Of a stretch of DNA of 64,000 nucleotides, positions 16,673-26,125 are shown piece by piece (position 1 is the stretch's first letter; the number at the start of each line of letters is the position of its first letter). The notes under the pieces were generated by a model. The model did not search any database, was not told the DNA's origin, and saw nothing but the letters and a program-made list of their open reading frames with translations. The stretch is from Allobranchiibius sp. CTAmp26. Its GTDB lineage: Bacteria; Actinomycetota; Actinomycetes; Actinomycetales; Dermatophilaceae. The translations under genes were made by a program, and so were the position numbers. Where the stretch lies: NCBI RefSeq assembly GCF_017565405.1, contig NZ_JAGEKR010000001.1:124001-188000 (forward strand), in the 5' to 3' direction.

Positions 16673-18628
16673 TCAGAAGATGCGGACCCGCCGGTCCTCC
16701 GGCAGCCACATCCCATCGCCCTCGTCGACCCCGAAGGCCTCGTGGAACTCGGCCAGGTTGCGGGCGACGTTGGCCCGGCAGTTCGCGGGGGCGTGCGGAT
16801 CGATCGCGAGCAGGCGCACGGCCTCCTCGCCGCGGGCCTTGGCGCACCAGATCTGCGCCCAGCCCACGAAGAACCGCTGGTCACCGGTCAGTCCGTCCAG
16901 CTCCGGCGACGGCGCCTGCTCGGTGGCGATCCGGTGAGCCTTGAACCCGATGGTCAGGCCACCGAGGTCGCCGATGTTCTCGCCGACGGTGAGGCCGCCG
17001 TTGACCTTCGAGCCTGGCGCGTCCGCGGGCTCCTGCTCGTCGAACTGCTCGATCAGGGCCTTCGCGAGGGCGTCGAATCGTGAGCGGTCCTCCTCCGTCC
17101 ACCAGTCCTCCAGTCGCCCGTCGCCGTCGTACCGGGAACCCTGGTCGTCGAAACCGTGCCCGATCTCGTGGCCGATGACCGCACCGATGCCGCCGTAGTT
17201 GACCGCGTCGTCGGCATCGACGTCGAAGAACGGGGGCTGCAGGATCGCGGCCGGGAAGACGATCTCGTTCATCGTCGGGTGGTAGTACGCGTTGACCGTC
17301 TGCGGTGTCATCAGCCACTCGTCGCGGTCGATGGGGCCGCCAAGCTTGGCCAGCTCACGGTCGGACTCGAACTGCGCCGAGCGCACCACGTTGCCGAGCA
17401 GGTCGGCCGCGTCGATCTGCAGTCCGCTGTAGTCGCGCCACTTGTCGGGGTAGCCGATCTTCGGGGTGAAGTTGGCGAGCTTCTCCAAGGCCTTGGTCCG
17501 GGTCTGCTCACCCATCCACGGCAGTGTCTGGAAGTCGCGCCGGTAGGCCTCGATGAGGTTGTCGACCAGCTGCACCATCCGCTGCTTGGCGTGCGGCGGG
17601 AAGTGCCGCTCGACGTACAGCTGCCCGGCGACCTCACCGAGGGAACCCTCGACGAGCCCGACACCACGCTTCCACCGCTCGCGCAGCTCCGGCACCCCCG
17701 ACAGCGCCTTGCCGTAGAACGCGAAGTTCTCATCGATCAGGGCGGAGCTGAGGTACGGCGCACGGCCACTCACGGTGTGCCAGAGCAGCCAGGATTTCCA
17801 GTCCTCCAGGGGCAGCTCGCGCAGGGTGTCCGAGAGCCCGGTGAAGAAGGACGGCTCTCCGACGACGACTTCGGCGAAAGCGCGGTCGCTCGCACCGAGA
17901 CCGGACGTCCACGCATCCCAGTCGAACTCCGGTGCCAGCTCGCGCAGCCCGGCCGCGTCGTACTTGTTGTAGGTCTTGACCGCGTCGCGGGTGGCGACGA
18001 CGTCCCAGTGGTGGGAGGCGAGACGGGTCTCCAGCTCCAGGACGGTCTGCGCGCGCCGTGCACCCTCGTCGATGCCGGCGAGAGCGAACATCGCGGCGAT
18101 GTGCGCGACGTACTTGTCCCGGATCTCCGCGTATTTGTCCTCGCGGTAGTAGGACTCGTCGGGCAGACCCAGACCAGCCTGCTCGAGGTAGACCACGTAG
18201 TTGTCGGGGTCCTTGGCGTCCGCGCTGACGTACGCCGCCACCGCGGTCGGGACGCCCTCGCGCGCCAGCACGCCCAGCTGCGCGCACAGTTGCTGCACCG
18301 TCGCGACGGCGGTGATGGCATCGAGGGTCGGCACCAGCGGGGCCACCCCGAGGGCGTCGATGTGCTCCACGTCCATGAAGGAGGTGAACAGGTCACCCAC
18401 CTTGCGACCGGGGGTGCCGGCGGCGTCGTCGGAGGCGGCCGCCTGCTGCACGATCTCGCGCATGCTCGCCTCGGAGGCCTCGCGCAGCCGGTCGAACGAG
18501 CCGTAGCGTGCCCGATCGCCCGGGATCTGGGTCTCACGCACCCAGACGCTGTTGACGTGCCCGAACAGGTCGTCCTGCGCCCGGATGTCCGGGTCGAACG
18601 TTGCGGTGATGCCCGATGTCTGCCCCAC
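16673..18628 (-). CDS. M13 family zinc metallopeptidase (neprilysin/Zmp1-like)
   Basis: 651 residues, the usual size of bacterial M13 peptidases. The zinc site is intact: HEIGH (~484-488) with the catalytic Glu and the third ligand in ENIGDLGG (~546). FDDQGSRYDGDG and NAYYHPTMNEIVFPAAILQPPFF are family motifs for substrate binding, and ANCRANVARNLAEFHEAF with the C-terminal WLPEDRRVRIF closes the fold (family end is typically 'CRVW', here R-I-F). No signal peptide or membrane anchor precedes the catalytic domain, so export, if any, would be non-classical, as discussed for Zmp1. It cleaves peptides on the amino side of hydrophobic residues. Confidence 0.95.
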   Translation of the reverse strand: MGQTSGITATFDPDIRAQDDLFGHVNSVWVRETQIPGDRARYGSFDRLREASEASMREIVQQAAASDDAAGTPGRKVGDLFTSFMDVEHIDALGVAPLVPTLDAITAVATVQQLCAQLGVLAREGVPTAVAAYVSADAKDPDNYVVYLEQAGLGLPDESYYREDKYAEIRDKYVAHIAAMFALAGIDEGARRAQTVLELETRLASHHWDVVATRDAVKTYNKYDAAGLRELAPEFDWDAWTSGLGASDRAFAEVVVGEPSFFTGLSDTLRELPLEDWKSWLLWHTVSGRAPYLSSALIDENFAFYGKALSGVPELRERWKRGVGLVEGSLGEVAGQLYVERHFPPHAKQRMVQLVDNLIEAYRRDFQTLPWMGEQTRTKALEKLANFTPKIGYPDKWRDYSGLQIDAADLLGNVVRSAQFESDRELAKLGGPIDRDEWLMTPQTVNAYYHPTMNEIVFPAAILQPPFFDVDADDAVNYGGIGAVIGHEIGHGFDDQGSRYDGDGRLEDWWTEEDRSRFDALAKALIEQFDEQEPADAPGSKVNGGLTVGENIGDLGGLTIGFKAHRIATEQAPSPELDGLTGDQRFFVGWAQIWCAKARGEEAVRLLAIDPHAPANCRANVARNLAEFHEAFGVDEGDGMWLPEDRRVRIF

Positions 18629-18739
18629 GAAGATTCCCGTCTACTGCGTCGACTGCAGGTGCCTCACATCGGCCAGATGGGCGTTGCCCTGCTCCCCCGG
18701 CCGTCGTGAGGACCCGATGATCTGGTCACTGGCATCCTG

Positions 18740-19678
18740 TCACTGCCCACCGTCACCGAGAGCGCGCACGACCCGTGACGGGGAAGGACGGCCCAACTCC
18801 CCGGCCATCCAGACGCTCGTGGCGACCAGCTCGGTCAGGTCCACCCCGGTCTCGATCCCGAGACCGCGGCACGCCCACACCAGGTCCTCGGTGGCGAGGT
18901 TGCCGGTCGCGCTCTTCGCGTAGGGGCACCCGCCCAGGCCACCGGCCGACGCGTCGACGGTGCGGACCCCCTTCGCGAGCGCTGCCAGGGTGTTGGACAG
19001 CGCCTGCCCGTAGGTGTCGTGGAAGTGCACCCCGAGCGTGGACGGCGCGATCCCCTTCTCCCCCAACGCATTCAGCAGACGGATGACGTGACCGGGCGTG
19101 CCGGTGCCGATGGTGTCGCCCAGGCACAGCTGGTCCGCGCCGAGCGCGAGCATGGCCTCGCAGACGCGCACCACCTGCTCGATCGGGACCGCACCCTCCC
19201 ACGGGTCGCCGAAGCACATCGAGACGTACGCGCGCACCCACAGCCCCGCGGCCTTGGCGCGCTCGACGACGGGTGCGAACATCCGCAGGGACTCCTCGAC
19301 ACTGCGGTTGAGGTTCTTCTGCGCGAAGGTCTCGGTGGCGGAGCCGAACACGGCGACCGCGCCGACACCCGCTGCGAGCGCCGCGTCCAGTCCCCGCTCG
19401 TTGGGCACCAGCACGGGCCGGTCCGCGCCGCGTCCGAGGTCGCCGAGCTGGTCCAGCAGCTGGGGCGCGTCACCCATCTGCGGCACCCACGCAGACGGCA
19501 CGAACGAGGTCGTCTCGATCGTCCGCAAGCCGGTGGCGACCAGACGTCGTACGAACTCGGCCTTGACGTCCGTGGACAGGATCGCCTTCTCGTTCTGCAG
19601 GCCGTCGCGCGGACCGACCTCGTAGATCGTGATCCGGTCGGGCATGACCGAGGACGTTTCGACCTGGGGAAGGCTCAT
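18740..19678 (-). CDS. mvaB: Hydroxymethylglutaryl-CoA lyase
   Basis: 312 residues of the DRE-TIM lyase family. It splits HMG-CoA to acetoacetate and acetyl-CoA at the end of leucine degradation. VGPRDGLQNE (~22) contains the catalytic Arg and Asp, ETTSFV carries a metal-site residue, VHFHDTYGQAL holds the metal-binding His pair, and GLGGCPYAKSATGNLATED includes the active-site cysteine in the family G-G-C-P-Y-A motif. No companion acyl-CoA carboxylase genes are adjacent, so the rest of the pathway must be elsewhere. The ATG at 19678 is used; an inner ATG twelve codons later would remove a short tail only. The secreted propeller gene ends 22 bases upstream. Confidence 0.93.
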   Translation of the reverse strand: MSLPQVETSSVMPDRITIYEVGPRDGLQNEKAILSTDVKAEFVRRLVATGLRTIETTSFVPSAWVPQMGDAPQLLDQLGDLGRGADRPVLVPNERGLDAALAAGVGAVAVFGSATETFAQKNLNRSVEESLRMFAPVVERAKAAGLWVRAYVSMCFGDPWEGAVPIEQVVRVCEAMLALGADQLCLGDTIGTGTPGHVIRLLNALGEKGIAPSTLGVHFHDTYGQALSNTLAALAKGVRTVDASAGGLGGCPYAKSATGNLATEDLVWACRGLGIETGVDLTELVATSVWMAGELGRPSPSRVVRALGDGGQ

Positions 19679-19699
19679 CCCGACATGCTGCCATCACGC

Positions 19700-20977
19700 T
19701 CAGACGCCCGATCGGAATGCCACCATCTCAGAGCCGGTACCCACCACGACCGATCCGTCGGCGATGGCGAGGGTCTGAGGAATGCCCCCCGTCCCGGGGA
19801 TCGTCACGCCACCGACCGGGGTGCCACGATCGGCGTCATACGCCTCCATCGTGGTGTTGCCCGACTGCATCCAGAGCAGACTCCCAGCGCGGACCGGACC
19901 TGCACCGAACCCGGTCACGCCGGTGGTCCAAACCGTCTTGCCGGTCGCCGCCGACAGACTGCCCAGGTGGTAGGTCCACGGCCCGGAGACCGGCGTATCC
20001 CTCCACACGACGAACAGTCGTCCGCCCTCGGCGGTGCCGAGCTCCAGGTCGTCGACATCACCGGGGATCACCGCGTCCCACACCCCGGTGCACCGGGTCT
20101 TCCCGCACCCCTTCGTATCGAATGCCTCGATGCCATTTCCCTCCTCCATGTAAACGCGCCCGTCAGCGACCACGGGCCCGCTGCCGTAGGCGCCGATAGG
20201 CGCGCGCCACAGGAGACGGCCCGTCGTCGCGCTGTAGGCGGACAGGTATTGGTTGTCTCTGGTGAAGACCGTCCCATCGGCCGCCGCATAGGAGTTCGGG
20301 AGGTCGACGGCCGAGGTGTACGTGTGGGACCACAAGGGATGCCCGTCAGACACTCGGTACGCCGTGAAGTGCACCCCGTCGGCGAAGAAGACCGACCCGT
20401 TGTCGGCGACGAGGGGGAACGCATAATCCTGGTTGCCCGCCAGGACCGTGCGCCACACGATCCGGCGCGTGGTCAGGTCGACGGCAAGCAGGCCGGCACC
20501 GGGCGCTTGCGCGAACGGAAGGATCAGGCGGCCGTTGCTGATCGCGCCTGTGCCGTAGTTCCCCCGCGGAAGACCGACGTTCCACAATCGGGCGCCGGAG
20601 ACCACGTTCTTCACGACGAGACTGATCGGGTCCGCAAGATTTCCGGGCGAGGGAATGTAGTAGACGGATCCGTTCGCGATCACCGGACCACTGACACTCG
20701 CGAAGAAGGCGGGAGCGATCCACGCCTGGTGCAGATGACGCACCGTCGTGGCCGTCAGCTGTCGCTCGCCCGCGTTGAAGCCGCTGTTGCCACCGTCGGC
20801 CAGGCCCTGCGCCCAAGCATCCACCGGGTTCGTGCGCCACACCGGATGACGATGGGACCCGACTGAGGTGCTGGTCGTCGCAGGAGGAGTACCCGCAGTC
20901 GCCATGGGCGACTGGATCGATCCCGAGACCCCGATGGCGATACCAGCCAGAACGGCAAGCCGCTTTCCGAACAGCAT
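19700..20977 (-). CDS. Secreted PQQ-type beta-propeller repeat protein
   Basis: 425 residues. The ATG at 20977 follows a purine-rich GGGGGAGAGAG and begins a clear signal peptide (MLFGKRLAVLAGIAIGVSG, cleavage near MATA-GTPP). The mature part consists of repeated W/blade motifs of the PQQ-like propeller: SVYYIPSPG, GRLILPFAQA, GSVFFADG, GTVFTRDNQYLSAY, GRVYMEEGNGIEAFD, GRLLWRAPI, GKTVWTTG. Two cysteines (CGKTRC) probably form a local disulfide. Catalytic residues of quinoprotein dehydrogenases are not evident, so a binding or scaffold role is more likely than an enzyme. Codon use and A/T content in parts are slightly less extreme than neighbours, a weak hint of transfer. Confidence 0.85.
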   Translation of the reverse strand: MLFGKRLAVLAGIAIGVSGSIQSPMATAGTPPATTSTSVGSHRHPVWRTNPVDAWAQGLADGGNSGFNAGERQLTATTVRHLHQAWIAPAFFASVSGPVIANGSVYYIPSPGNLADPISLVVKNVVSGARLWNVGLPRGNYGTGAISNGRLILPFAQAPGAGLLAVDLTTRRIVWRTVLAGNQDYAFPLVADNGSVFFADGVHFTAYRVSDGHPLWSHTYTSAVDLPNSYAAADGTVFTRDNQYLSAYSATTGRLLWRAPIGAYGSGPVVADGRVYMEEGNGIEAFDTKGCGKTRCTGVWDAVIPGDVDDLELGTAEGGRLFVVWRDTPVSGPWTYHLGSLSAATGKTVWTTGVTGFGAGPVRAGSLLWMQSGNTTMEAYDADRGTPVGGVTIPGTGGIPQTLAIADGSVVVGTGSEMVAFRSGV

Positions 20978-21130
20978 GTTCTCTCTCTCCCCCGCGTGAC
21001 GTGTGTGCCGACTGTAGGGCTCGGACGACTCCTGCACGCCTGAAATCACGGAGCTCGTATTCCGCCCGGAATTCGGTCGCACACAAGAGCTGGCGGACGC
21101 GTGGGGTCCGTCTGTCACAGTCGGAGCATC

Positions 21131-21844
21131 ATGGTGAACCCGCTGGTCGTCCTCGTGCCCGGTCTCGGTCTGGACGAGCGGGAGTGGGCGTCCGTGCGCA
21201 CGCTGCTCGACGCGGCGAGCGTGGTGGTGGCGTTGCCGTCGATGGGCGAGCCAGTCGGCCGCGGGATCGACCTGCGGGTCGAGGCACAGGCAGCGCTGCT
21301 CGCTCAGCGACTCCCGCACGGCGAACCACTCATCCTGGTCGCGCATTCAGCGAGTTGCCCGGTCGCCGCCGCGGTCGCCTCGCAGTCGGTCGACGTGGTG
21401 GGACTGGTCCTCGTCGGCCCTGTCACCGACCCGGCCGCCGCGTCGTGGCCCCGGCTGTTCGTGCAGTGGGCCCGTACCGCGGTCCGCGAACCGTGGTGGC
21501 AGCTGCCGTCCCTCTTGCGCCAATGGGCGCACACCGGGCCCGGGAGCATGCTGCGCGGCATGGACGCCGTGCGCTGCTTTCGCACCGACCTCGCCCTTCA
21601 CTCGGTACGCGTGCCGGTGGTCATCGTCAGAGGAGAGCGGGATCGCATCGCGGCGAAGGAGTGGTCGGCCGCGTTGGCGCGCGCATCGAACGGTCACCTG
21701 AGCACCGTCGGAGGCGCTGCGCACATGGTGCCCGTGACCCATCCGGGCGCCGTGATCGCCGCTGTGGATCGCGCCGGTGGGCGTCCGCAGGGCCCAGCAG
21801 CAGAGTCCTCGACGCGGACGTCTCGGTTCCCGCTGGAGCCCTGA
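21131..21844 (+). CDS. Alpha/beta hydrolase
   Basis: 237 residues from the ATG at 21131. The oxyanion strand VVLVPGLGLDEREW, the nucleophile elbow AHSASC (Ser within VAHSASCPVAAAV, departing from G-x-S-x-G), an acid in RGERDRIAAKEW and the terminal histidine in GAAHMVPVTHP make a complete catalytic triad. Esterase, thioesterase or lactonase activity is possible; substrate is unknown. The gene diverges from the secreted propeller gene across a 153-base gap in which I see no clear operator. A DUF4190 gene follows after 45 bases, probably in the same transcript. Confidence 0.85.
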   Translation: MVNPLVVLVPGLGLDEREWASVRTLLDAASVVVALPSMGEPVGRGIDLRVEAQAALLAQRLPHGEPLILVAHSASCPVAAAVASQSVDVVGLVLVGPVTDPAAASWPRLFVQWARTAVREPWWQLPSLLRQWAHTGPGSMLRGMDAVRCFRTDLALHSVRVPVVIVRGERDRIAAKEWSAALARASNGHLSTVGGAAHMVPVTHPGAVIAAVDRAGGRPQGPAAESSTRTSRFPLEP

Positions 21845-21889
21845 CTTCATGCGATGCTTGCCGCCCACCGCCAGCACCGGGAGATCACG

Positions 21890-22591
21890 ATGAGCAACCA
21901 GCCGCCCTACGACGGCTCGCAGGACCCCATCCACGAGCAGCCGACCCAGGGCGTGCCGCACGTGGAGGGCCAGGGGGACGACTCCGGGGGCGCGCAGAGC
22001 GGGGGCAGCGGCGACTGGTCCGCGCCGCCGATCGCATCGCCGTACGGAGGGGACTCCGGATCGTGGGGCCAGTCCGCGCCGCAGTACGGCGGCGCTCCGC
22101 AGTACGGGCAGTCCGCGCCGTACGGCCAAGCGCCTCAGTACGGCAACGCTCCCGTGTACGGGCAGTCCGCGCCGTACGGGCAGGCAGAGAAGGATCCGTA
22201 CCCACAGGGCGGGTACGACGCGTACGGCCAGCAGGGCGGCTACGGCGGGTACCAACAGCAGGGCTACTACTCACCGCCTTCCCCTCAGGGCAACGGGAAC
22301 AACACCTCGGCGATCGTGCTCACGGTCGCCTCGGGACTGGCGATCTTCTTCTGCTGCGGGGCCGGTCTGCCGTCCCTGATCATGGGGATCATCGCGCTGA
22401 CCAAGCAGGCGGCCGACCCAGCGGGCGCGGCACGACTCGCGAAGATCGGGTGGATCGTCTTCGGTGTCCTGGTTGCGCTCGCGGTGATCGCTTTCGTCGG
22501 GCTCATCGCGCTGGGCACCTTCGCGGGAGGCTCTGGTTCCAGCGACACCTACCAGTACGGAAGCACCCCCAGCTACAGCTCGACATTCTGA
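21890..22591 (+). CDS. DUF4190-type membrane protein with Tyr/Gln/Pro-rich repeats
   Basis: 233 residues; the ATG at 21890 follows GGGAGA. The first ~135 residues are low complexity, with repeated YGQSAPYGQA-like units (GAPQYGQSAPYGQAPQYG, VYGQSAPYGQA) and YGGYQQQGYYSPP, typical of cytoplasmic disordered tails. Two membrane helices follow (IVLTVASGLAIFFCCGAGLPSLIMGIIAL and IGWIVFGVLVALAVIAFVGLIAL), the DUF4190 module. C-terminal tail is short and serine-rich. Such tails may mediate clustering or partner binding, which is speculation. A 11-bp hairpin terminator lies 17 bases after the stop. Confidence 0.85.
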   Translation: MSNQPPYDGSQDPIHEQPTQGVPHVEGQGDDSGGAQSGGSGDWSAPPIASPYGGDSGSWGQSAPQYGGAPQYGQSAPYGQAPQYGNAPVYGQSAPYGQAEKDPYPQGGYDAYGQQGGYGGYQQQGYYSPPSPQGNGNNTSAIVLTVASGLAIFFCCGAGLPSLIMGIIALTKQAADPAGAARLAKIGWIVFGVLVALAVIAFVGLIALGTFAGGSGSSDTYQYGSTPSYSSTF

Positions 22592-22608
22592 CCTCGCCCA
22601 CAGTCCGG

Positions 22609-22642
22609 ATCGGGCGGCGTCGGAAGATCGGCGCCGCCCGAT
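22609..22642 (+). terminator. Hairpin terminator after the DUF4190 gene
   Basis: ATCGGGCGGCG (22609-22619) pairs exactly with CGCCGCCCGAT (22632-22642) over a 12-base loop. It separates the DUF4190 gene from the helicase gene, leaving 37 bases for the latter's leader. Confidence 0.75.
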
Positions 22643-22679
22643 GCGTTGTACGGGGGAACCTCGAGGCGAAAGAGCAGGT

Positions 22680-24341
22680 ATGACCGACGGACCCCTGATC
22701 GTGCAGAGCGACAAGACGGTGCTGCTCGAAGTCGACCACCCCGACGCGACGGCAGCCCGCCGCGCGATCGCGCCGTTCGCGGAGTTGGAGCGCGCCCCCG
22801 AGCACATCCACACCTACCGGATCACTCCACTCGGTCTGTGGAACGCTCGCGCCGCCGGGCACGATGCCGAGCAGGTTGTCGACGCCCTTGTTCGCTTCAG
22901 CCGCTATCCGGTGCCGAACGCGCTGCTGATCGACATCGCCGAGACGATGGACCGCTACGGACGCCTGGTGCTGGAGAAGCGCGAGGACGACCAATTGGTG
23001 CTCACCTCCACCGACAAGCCGGTGCTCGAGGAAGTGCTGCGGCACAAGAAGATCGCCCCGATGATCGGCGCCCGACTGGACGACCTGACCGTCGCGGTGC
23101 ACCCCAGCGAGCGGGGTGCCATCAAGCAGCAGCTGATCAAGGTCGGCTGGCCCGCCGAGGACCGTGCCGGGTACGTCGACGGCGAGGCCCACGAGATCGC
23201 GCTCGACACGACCGAATGGTCGCTGCGGCCCTACCAGGAGCAGGCGGTCGACGGGTTCTGGCACGGCGGATCCGGGGTCGTCGTCCTCCCCTGCGGCGCC
23301 GGCAAGACGCTCGTCGGTGCCGGCGCGATGGCACGTGCCAAGGCCACCACGCTGATCCTGGTGACCAACACGGTCTCGGCCCGGCAGTGGCGGGAGGAGC
23401 TGCTCAAGCGCACCTCGCTCACCGAGGACGAGATCGGCGAGTACAGCGGCGCCCGCAAGGAGATCCGCCCCGTCACCATCGCGACGTACCAGGTGCTCAC
23501 CCACAAGCGCAAAGGCGTCTTCCCGCACCTGGAGCTGCTGGACGCCCGCGACTGGGGGCTGGTCCTCTACGACGAGGTGCACCTGCTGCCGGCACCGATC
23601 TTCCGAATGACCGCCGACCTGCAGGCCCGACGGCGTCTCGGCCTCACCGCCACCCTCGTGCGCGAGGACGGCCGGGAGTCCGACGTCTTCAGCCTCATCG
23701 GCCCGAAGCGCTTCGACGCGCCGTGGAAGGACATCGAGAACCAGGGCTACATCGCGCCGGCGGACTGCGTCGAGGTGCGGGTCACGCTGCCTGAGCACGA
23801 CCGGTTGGTCTACGCCACGACCGAGCCGGAGGACCGATATCGCTTCGCGTCCTGCTCGGACGTCAAGAACCCCGTCGTGGAGCAGCTGGTCGCGCGGCAT
23901 GCGGGCGCCCCGACTCTCGTGATCGGTCAGTACCTCGACCAGCTCGACACCCTCGCCGGGCGGTTGAACGCCGACATCATCACCGGCGAGACCTCGGTCG
24001 CCGTACGCCAGAAGCTTTTCCAGCAGTTCCGCGACGGTGAGATCACCCTGCTCGTGGTGAGCAAGGTGGCGAACTTCTCCATCGACCTGCCGGAGGCGAG
24101 CGTCGCGATCCAGGTGTCGGGCACCTTCGGCTCGCGCCAGGAGGAGGCGCAACGCCTCGGGCGGGTGCTGCGCCCGAAGCGCGACCACGGCACCGCGCAC
24201 TTCTACACGGTGGTCGCCCGCGACACGGTCGACGCGGAGTTCGCGGCGCACCGGCAGCGGTTCCTCGCTGAGCAGGGCTACGCGTACCGGATCGTCGACG
24301 CCGAGGACCTCGGGGATACTGCGCCGTCCGCCGCGCGCTGA
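22680..24341 (+). CDS. XPB/ERCC3-type DNA repair helicase
   Basis: 553 residues, superfamily 2, 3'-to-5' DNA translocase. The ATG at 22680 is used because family proteins start MTDGPLIVQSDKT; GAGCAGG precedes it. An N-terminal damage-recognition-like domain (~1-170) is followed by RPYQEQAV (Q region), Walker A LPCGAGKT (~203), motif II DEVH (YDEVHLL, ~298), motif III LTAT and the RED motif (VREDGRESDVF), a thumb region, then motif VI RQEEAQRLGRVLRPK. These are specific to XPB. It is presumed to act in nucleotide excision repair or replication-transcription conflicts, with the Helicase_C_3 protein at 14.4 kb as likely partner. A DUF2530 gene follows 24 bases downstream. Confidence 0.95.
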   Translation: MTDGPLIVQSDKTVLLEVDHPDATAARRAIAPFAELERAPEHIHTYRITPLGLWNARAAGHDAEQVVDALVRFSRYPVPNALLIDIAETMDRYGRLVLEKREDDQLVLTSTDKPVLEEVLRHKKIAPMIGARLDDLTVAVHPSERGAIKQQLIKVGWPAEDRAGYVDGEAHEIALDTTEWSLRPYQEQAVDGFWHGGSGVVVLPCGAGKTLVGAGAMARAKATTLILVTNTVSARQWREELLKRTSLTEDEIGEYSGARKEIRPVTIATYQVLTHKRKGVFPHLELLDARDWGLVLYDEVHLLPAPIFRMTADLQARRRLGLTATLVREDGRESDVFSLIGPKRFDAPWKDIENQGYIAPADCVEVRVTLPEHDRLVYATTEPEDRYRFASCSDVKNPVVEQLVARHAGAPTLVIGQYLDQLDTLAGRLNADIITGETSVAVRQKLFQQFRDGEITLLVVSKVANFSIDLPEASVAIQVSGTFGSRQEEAQRLGRVLRPKRDHGTAHFYTVVARDTVDAEFAAHRQRFLAEQGYAYRIVDAEDLGDTAPSAAR

Positions 24342-24352
24342 CCGGCCGCGGC

Positions 24353-24358
24353 TAGGCT
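24353..24358 (+). promoter_or_regulatory. -10 element TAGGCT of a leaderless promoter
   Basis: TAGGCT ends seven bases before the GTG at 24366; no ribosome site is present. The DUF2530 gene can therefore be transcribed separately from the helicase gene. Confidence 0.5.
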
Positions 24359-24365
24359 GGCGTGC

Positions 24366-24614
24366 GTGAGCCAGGACGTGAGCCAGGAGCCCGGGCAGGA
24401 CGCGCAGATCGAGCCGCTGCAGGTCGACACGCCGCACATCATCGTCGTCGGTCTGGCGTTGTGGGCGGTCGCGCTCGTCGTCACGCTCGTCGTACCGGCA
24501 CTGCACCGCGGCGACCGGGACTGGTGGCCGTGGGCCGCGGTCTCCGGGCTGCTGCTCGGCGGACTGGGACTGGCCTACGTACGACGTGGTCGCGGCAACG
24601 CGAGCGCGGCATGA
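24366..24614 (+). CDS. DUF2530 family small membrane protein
   Basis: 82 residues. After a polar N-terminus, IEPLQVDTPHIIVVGLALWAVALVV begins the first of two membrane helices; DWWPWAAVSGLLLGGLGLAYVRR is the second, followed by a short basic tail. This is the DUF2530 pattern of small actinobacterial two-helix proteins, of unknown function. It lies between the XPB helicase and zwf genes and appears to have its own leaderless promoter. Size and topology suggest an inner-membrane accessory factor; nothing more can be inferred. Confidence 0.85.
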   Translation: MSQDVSQEPGQDAQIEPLQVDTPHIIVVGLALWAVALVVTLVVPALHRGDRDWWPWAAVSGLLLGGLGLAYVRRGRGNASAA

Positions 24615-24647
24615 TCCGGCGGAACCCCTTCTCTCGAAAGGCTGCCC

Positions 24648-26114
24648 ATGGTCTCCGAAACCGCTGAGGAGAAGGTCGCCGACCGTACGGCGACGGTCGT
24701 GCTCTTCGGAGCCACCGGCGACCTGGCGAAACGCAAACTGCTGCCTGGCCTGCTGCACCTCTTCCACTCGCGGCTGCTGGGCGACATCCGGCTCGTCGCG
24801 ACCTCGCTGGAGGAGATGACCCGCGAGGAGTTCATCGACCTGGCGTCGCGGTCGATCGACGAGTTCTCGGTGCACAACCGCGACGACAAGGTCTGGCAGG
24901 CGTTCGCCAAGCGCGTCTACTACGTCCCCGGCTCGGCCGGCCCGCAGGGCCTGGCGAAGACCGTTGCCGAAGCCGAGGCCGAGGTCACCGGGGATCTGCC
25001 GCCGCAACGGCTGCACTATCTGAGCGTGCCGCCCAAGGCGGCGCTCGCGGTGACCCGCACCCTCGCCGAGGCGGGGCTGGCCGAGGGCAGCCGGATCGTG
25101 ATGGAGAAGCCGTTCGGCACCGATCTCGCGAGCGCGGTCGCACTCAACGCGGCGGTCCACGAGAACTTCGAGGAGGAGCAGGTCTTCCGCATCGACCACT
25201 TCCTCGGGAAGGAGGCCGCGCTCAACATCCTGGCCTTCCGTTTCGCCAACGGACTCTTCGAACCCATCTGGCACCGCAACAACATCGAGCACATCCAGAT
25301 CGACGTGCCGGAGACCCTGGGCCTCGAACAGCGCGCGTCCTTCTACGAGGGCACCGGCGCATACCGCGACATGGTCGTCACCCACCTCTTCCAGGTGCTG
25401 GCGTTCACGGCCATGGAGCCGCCCACCGCGCTGCTGCCCCAGGCGATCACCGAGGAGAAGAACAAGGTCTTCCGGTCGATGCAGCCGATCAACCCGCGCG
25501 ACGTCGTACGCGGTCAGTACCAGGGCTACCGCGACGAGAAGGGCGTTGCCCCGGAGTCGGAGACCGAGACCTTCATCGCCCTGAAGTGCTACATCGACAA
25601 CTGGCGCTGGGCCGGCGTGCCGTTCTATCTGCGCACCGGCAAGAAGCTGTCCGAGGGACAGCGGATCATCTCGGTCGCGTTCAAGGAGCCGCCGAAGTCG
25701 ATGTTCCCCGCCGGTTCCGGTGTCGGTCAGAACGGCCCGGACCACCTGACCTTCGACCTCGCGGACAAGGCCAAGCTGTCGCTGTCCTTCTATGGCAAGC
25801 GTCCCGGGCCCGGTTTCCGCCTCGACAAACTGTCGATGCAGTTCGCGTACCAGGACACGAGCTGGGCGGGGTCGGTGCTGGAGGCGTACGAGCGGCTCAT
25901 CTACGACGCGATCCGTGGCGATCACACGCTGTTCACGTCGGCCGAGGGCATCGAGCGGCTGTGGGAGATCTCCGAACCACTGCTGGACAACCCGCCGCCG
26001 GTGCGGCCGTACGCCCTCGGCTCGTGGGGCCCGAACCAGATCCACCAGCTCATCGCCCCGCGGGCGTGGCGACTGCCCTTCGAGCGCAAATGGCGTGCGC
26101 CCGCTAGGGATTGA
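24648..26114 (+). CDS. zwf: Glucose-6-phosphate 1-dehydrogenase
   Basis: 488 residues, full length. It oxidises glucose-6-phosphate to 6-phosphogluconolactone, producing NADPH at the entry of the pentose phosphate pathway. FGATGDLAKRKLLPGL (~20-35) is the coenzyme site, MEKPFGTD (EKPxG) and RIDHFLGKE (~181-189) form the substrate site; the usual tyrosine of RIDHYLGKE is phenylalanine here. RTGKKL near residue 330 contributes phosphate contacts. GAAAGG precedes the ATG at 24648. No tal/tkt or opcA genes adjoin, unlike the common actinobacterial zwf cluster, so this may be a second zwf copy. A strong bidirectional terminator follows. Confidence 0.95.
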   Translation: MVSETAEEKVADRTATVVLFGATGDLAKRKLLPGLLHLFHSRLLGDIRLVATSLEEMTREEFIDLASRSIDEFSVHNRDDKVWQAFAKRVYYVPGSAGPQGLAKTVAEAEAEVTGDLPPQRLHYLSVPPKAALAVTRTLAEAGLAEGSRIVMEKPFGTDLASAVALNAAVHENFEEEQVFRIDHFLGKEAALNILAFRFANGLFEPIWHRNNIEHIQIDVPETLGLEQRASFYEGTGAYRDMVVTHLFQVLAFTAMEPPTALLPQAITEEKNKVFRSMQPINPRDVVRGQYQGYRDEKGVAPESETETFIALKCYIDNWRWAGVPFYLRTGKKLSEGQRIISVAFKEPPKSMFPAGSGVGQNGPDHLTFDLADKAKLSLSFYGKRPGPGFRLDKLSMQFAYQDTSWAGSVLEAYERLIYDAIRGDHTLFTSAEGIERLWEISEPLLDNPPPVRPYALGSWGPNQIHQLIAPRAWRLPFERKWRAPARD

Positions 26115-26125
26115 GTTCTGCACAC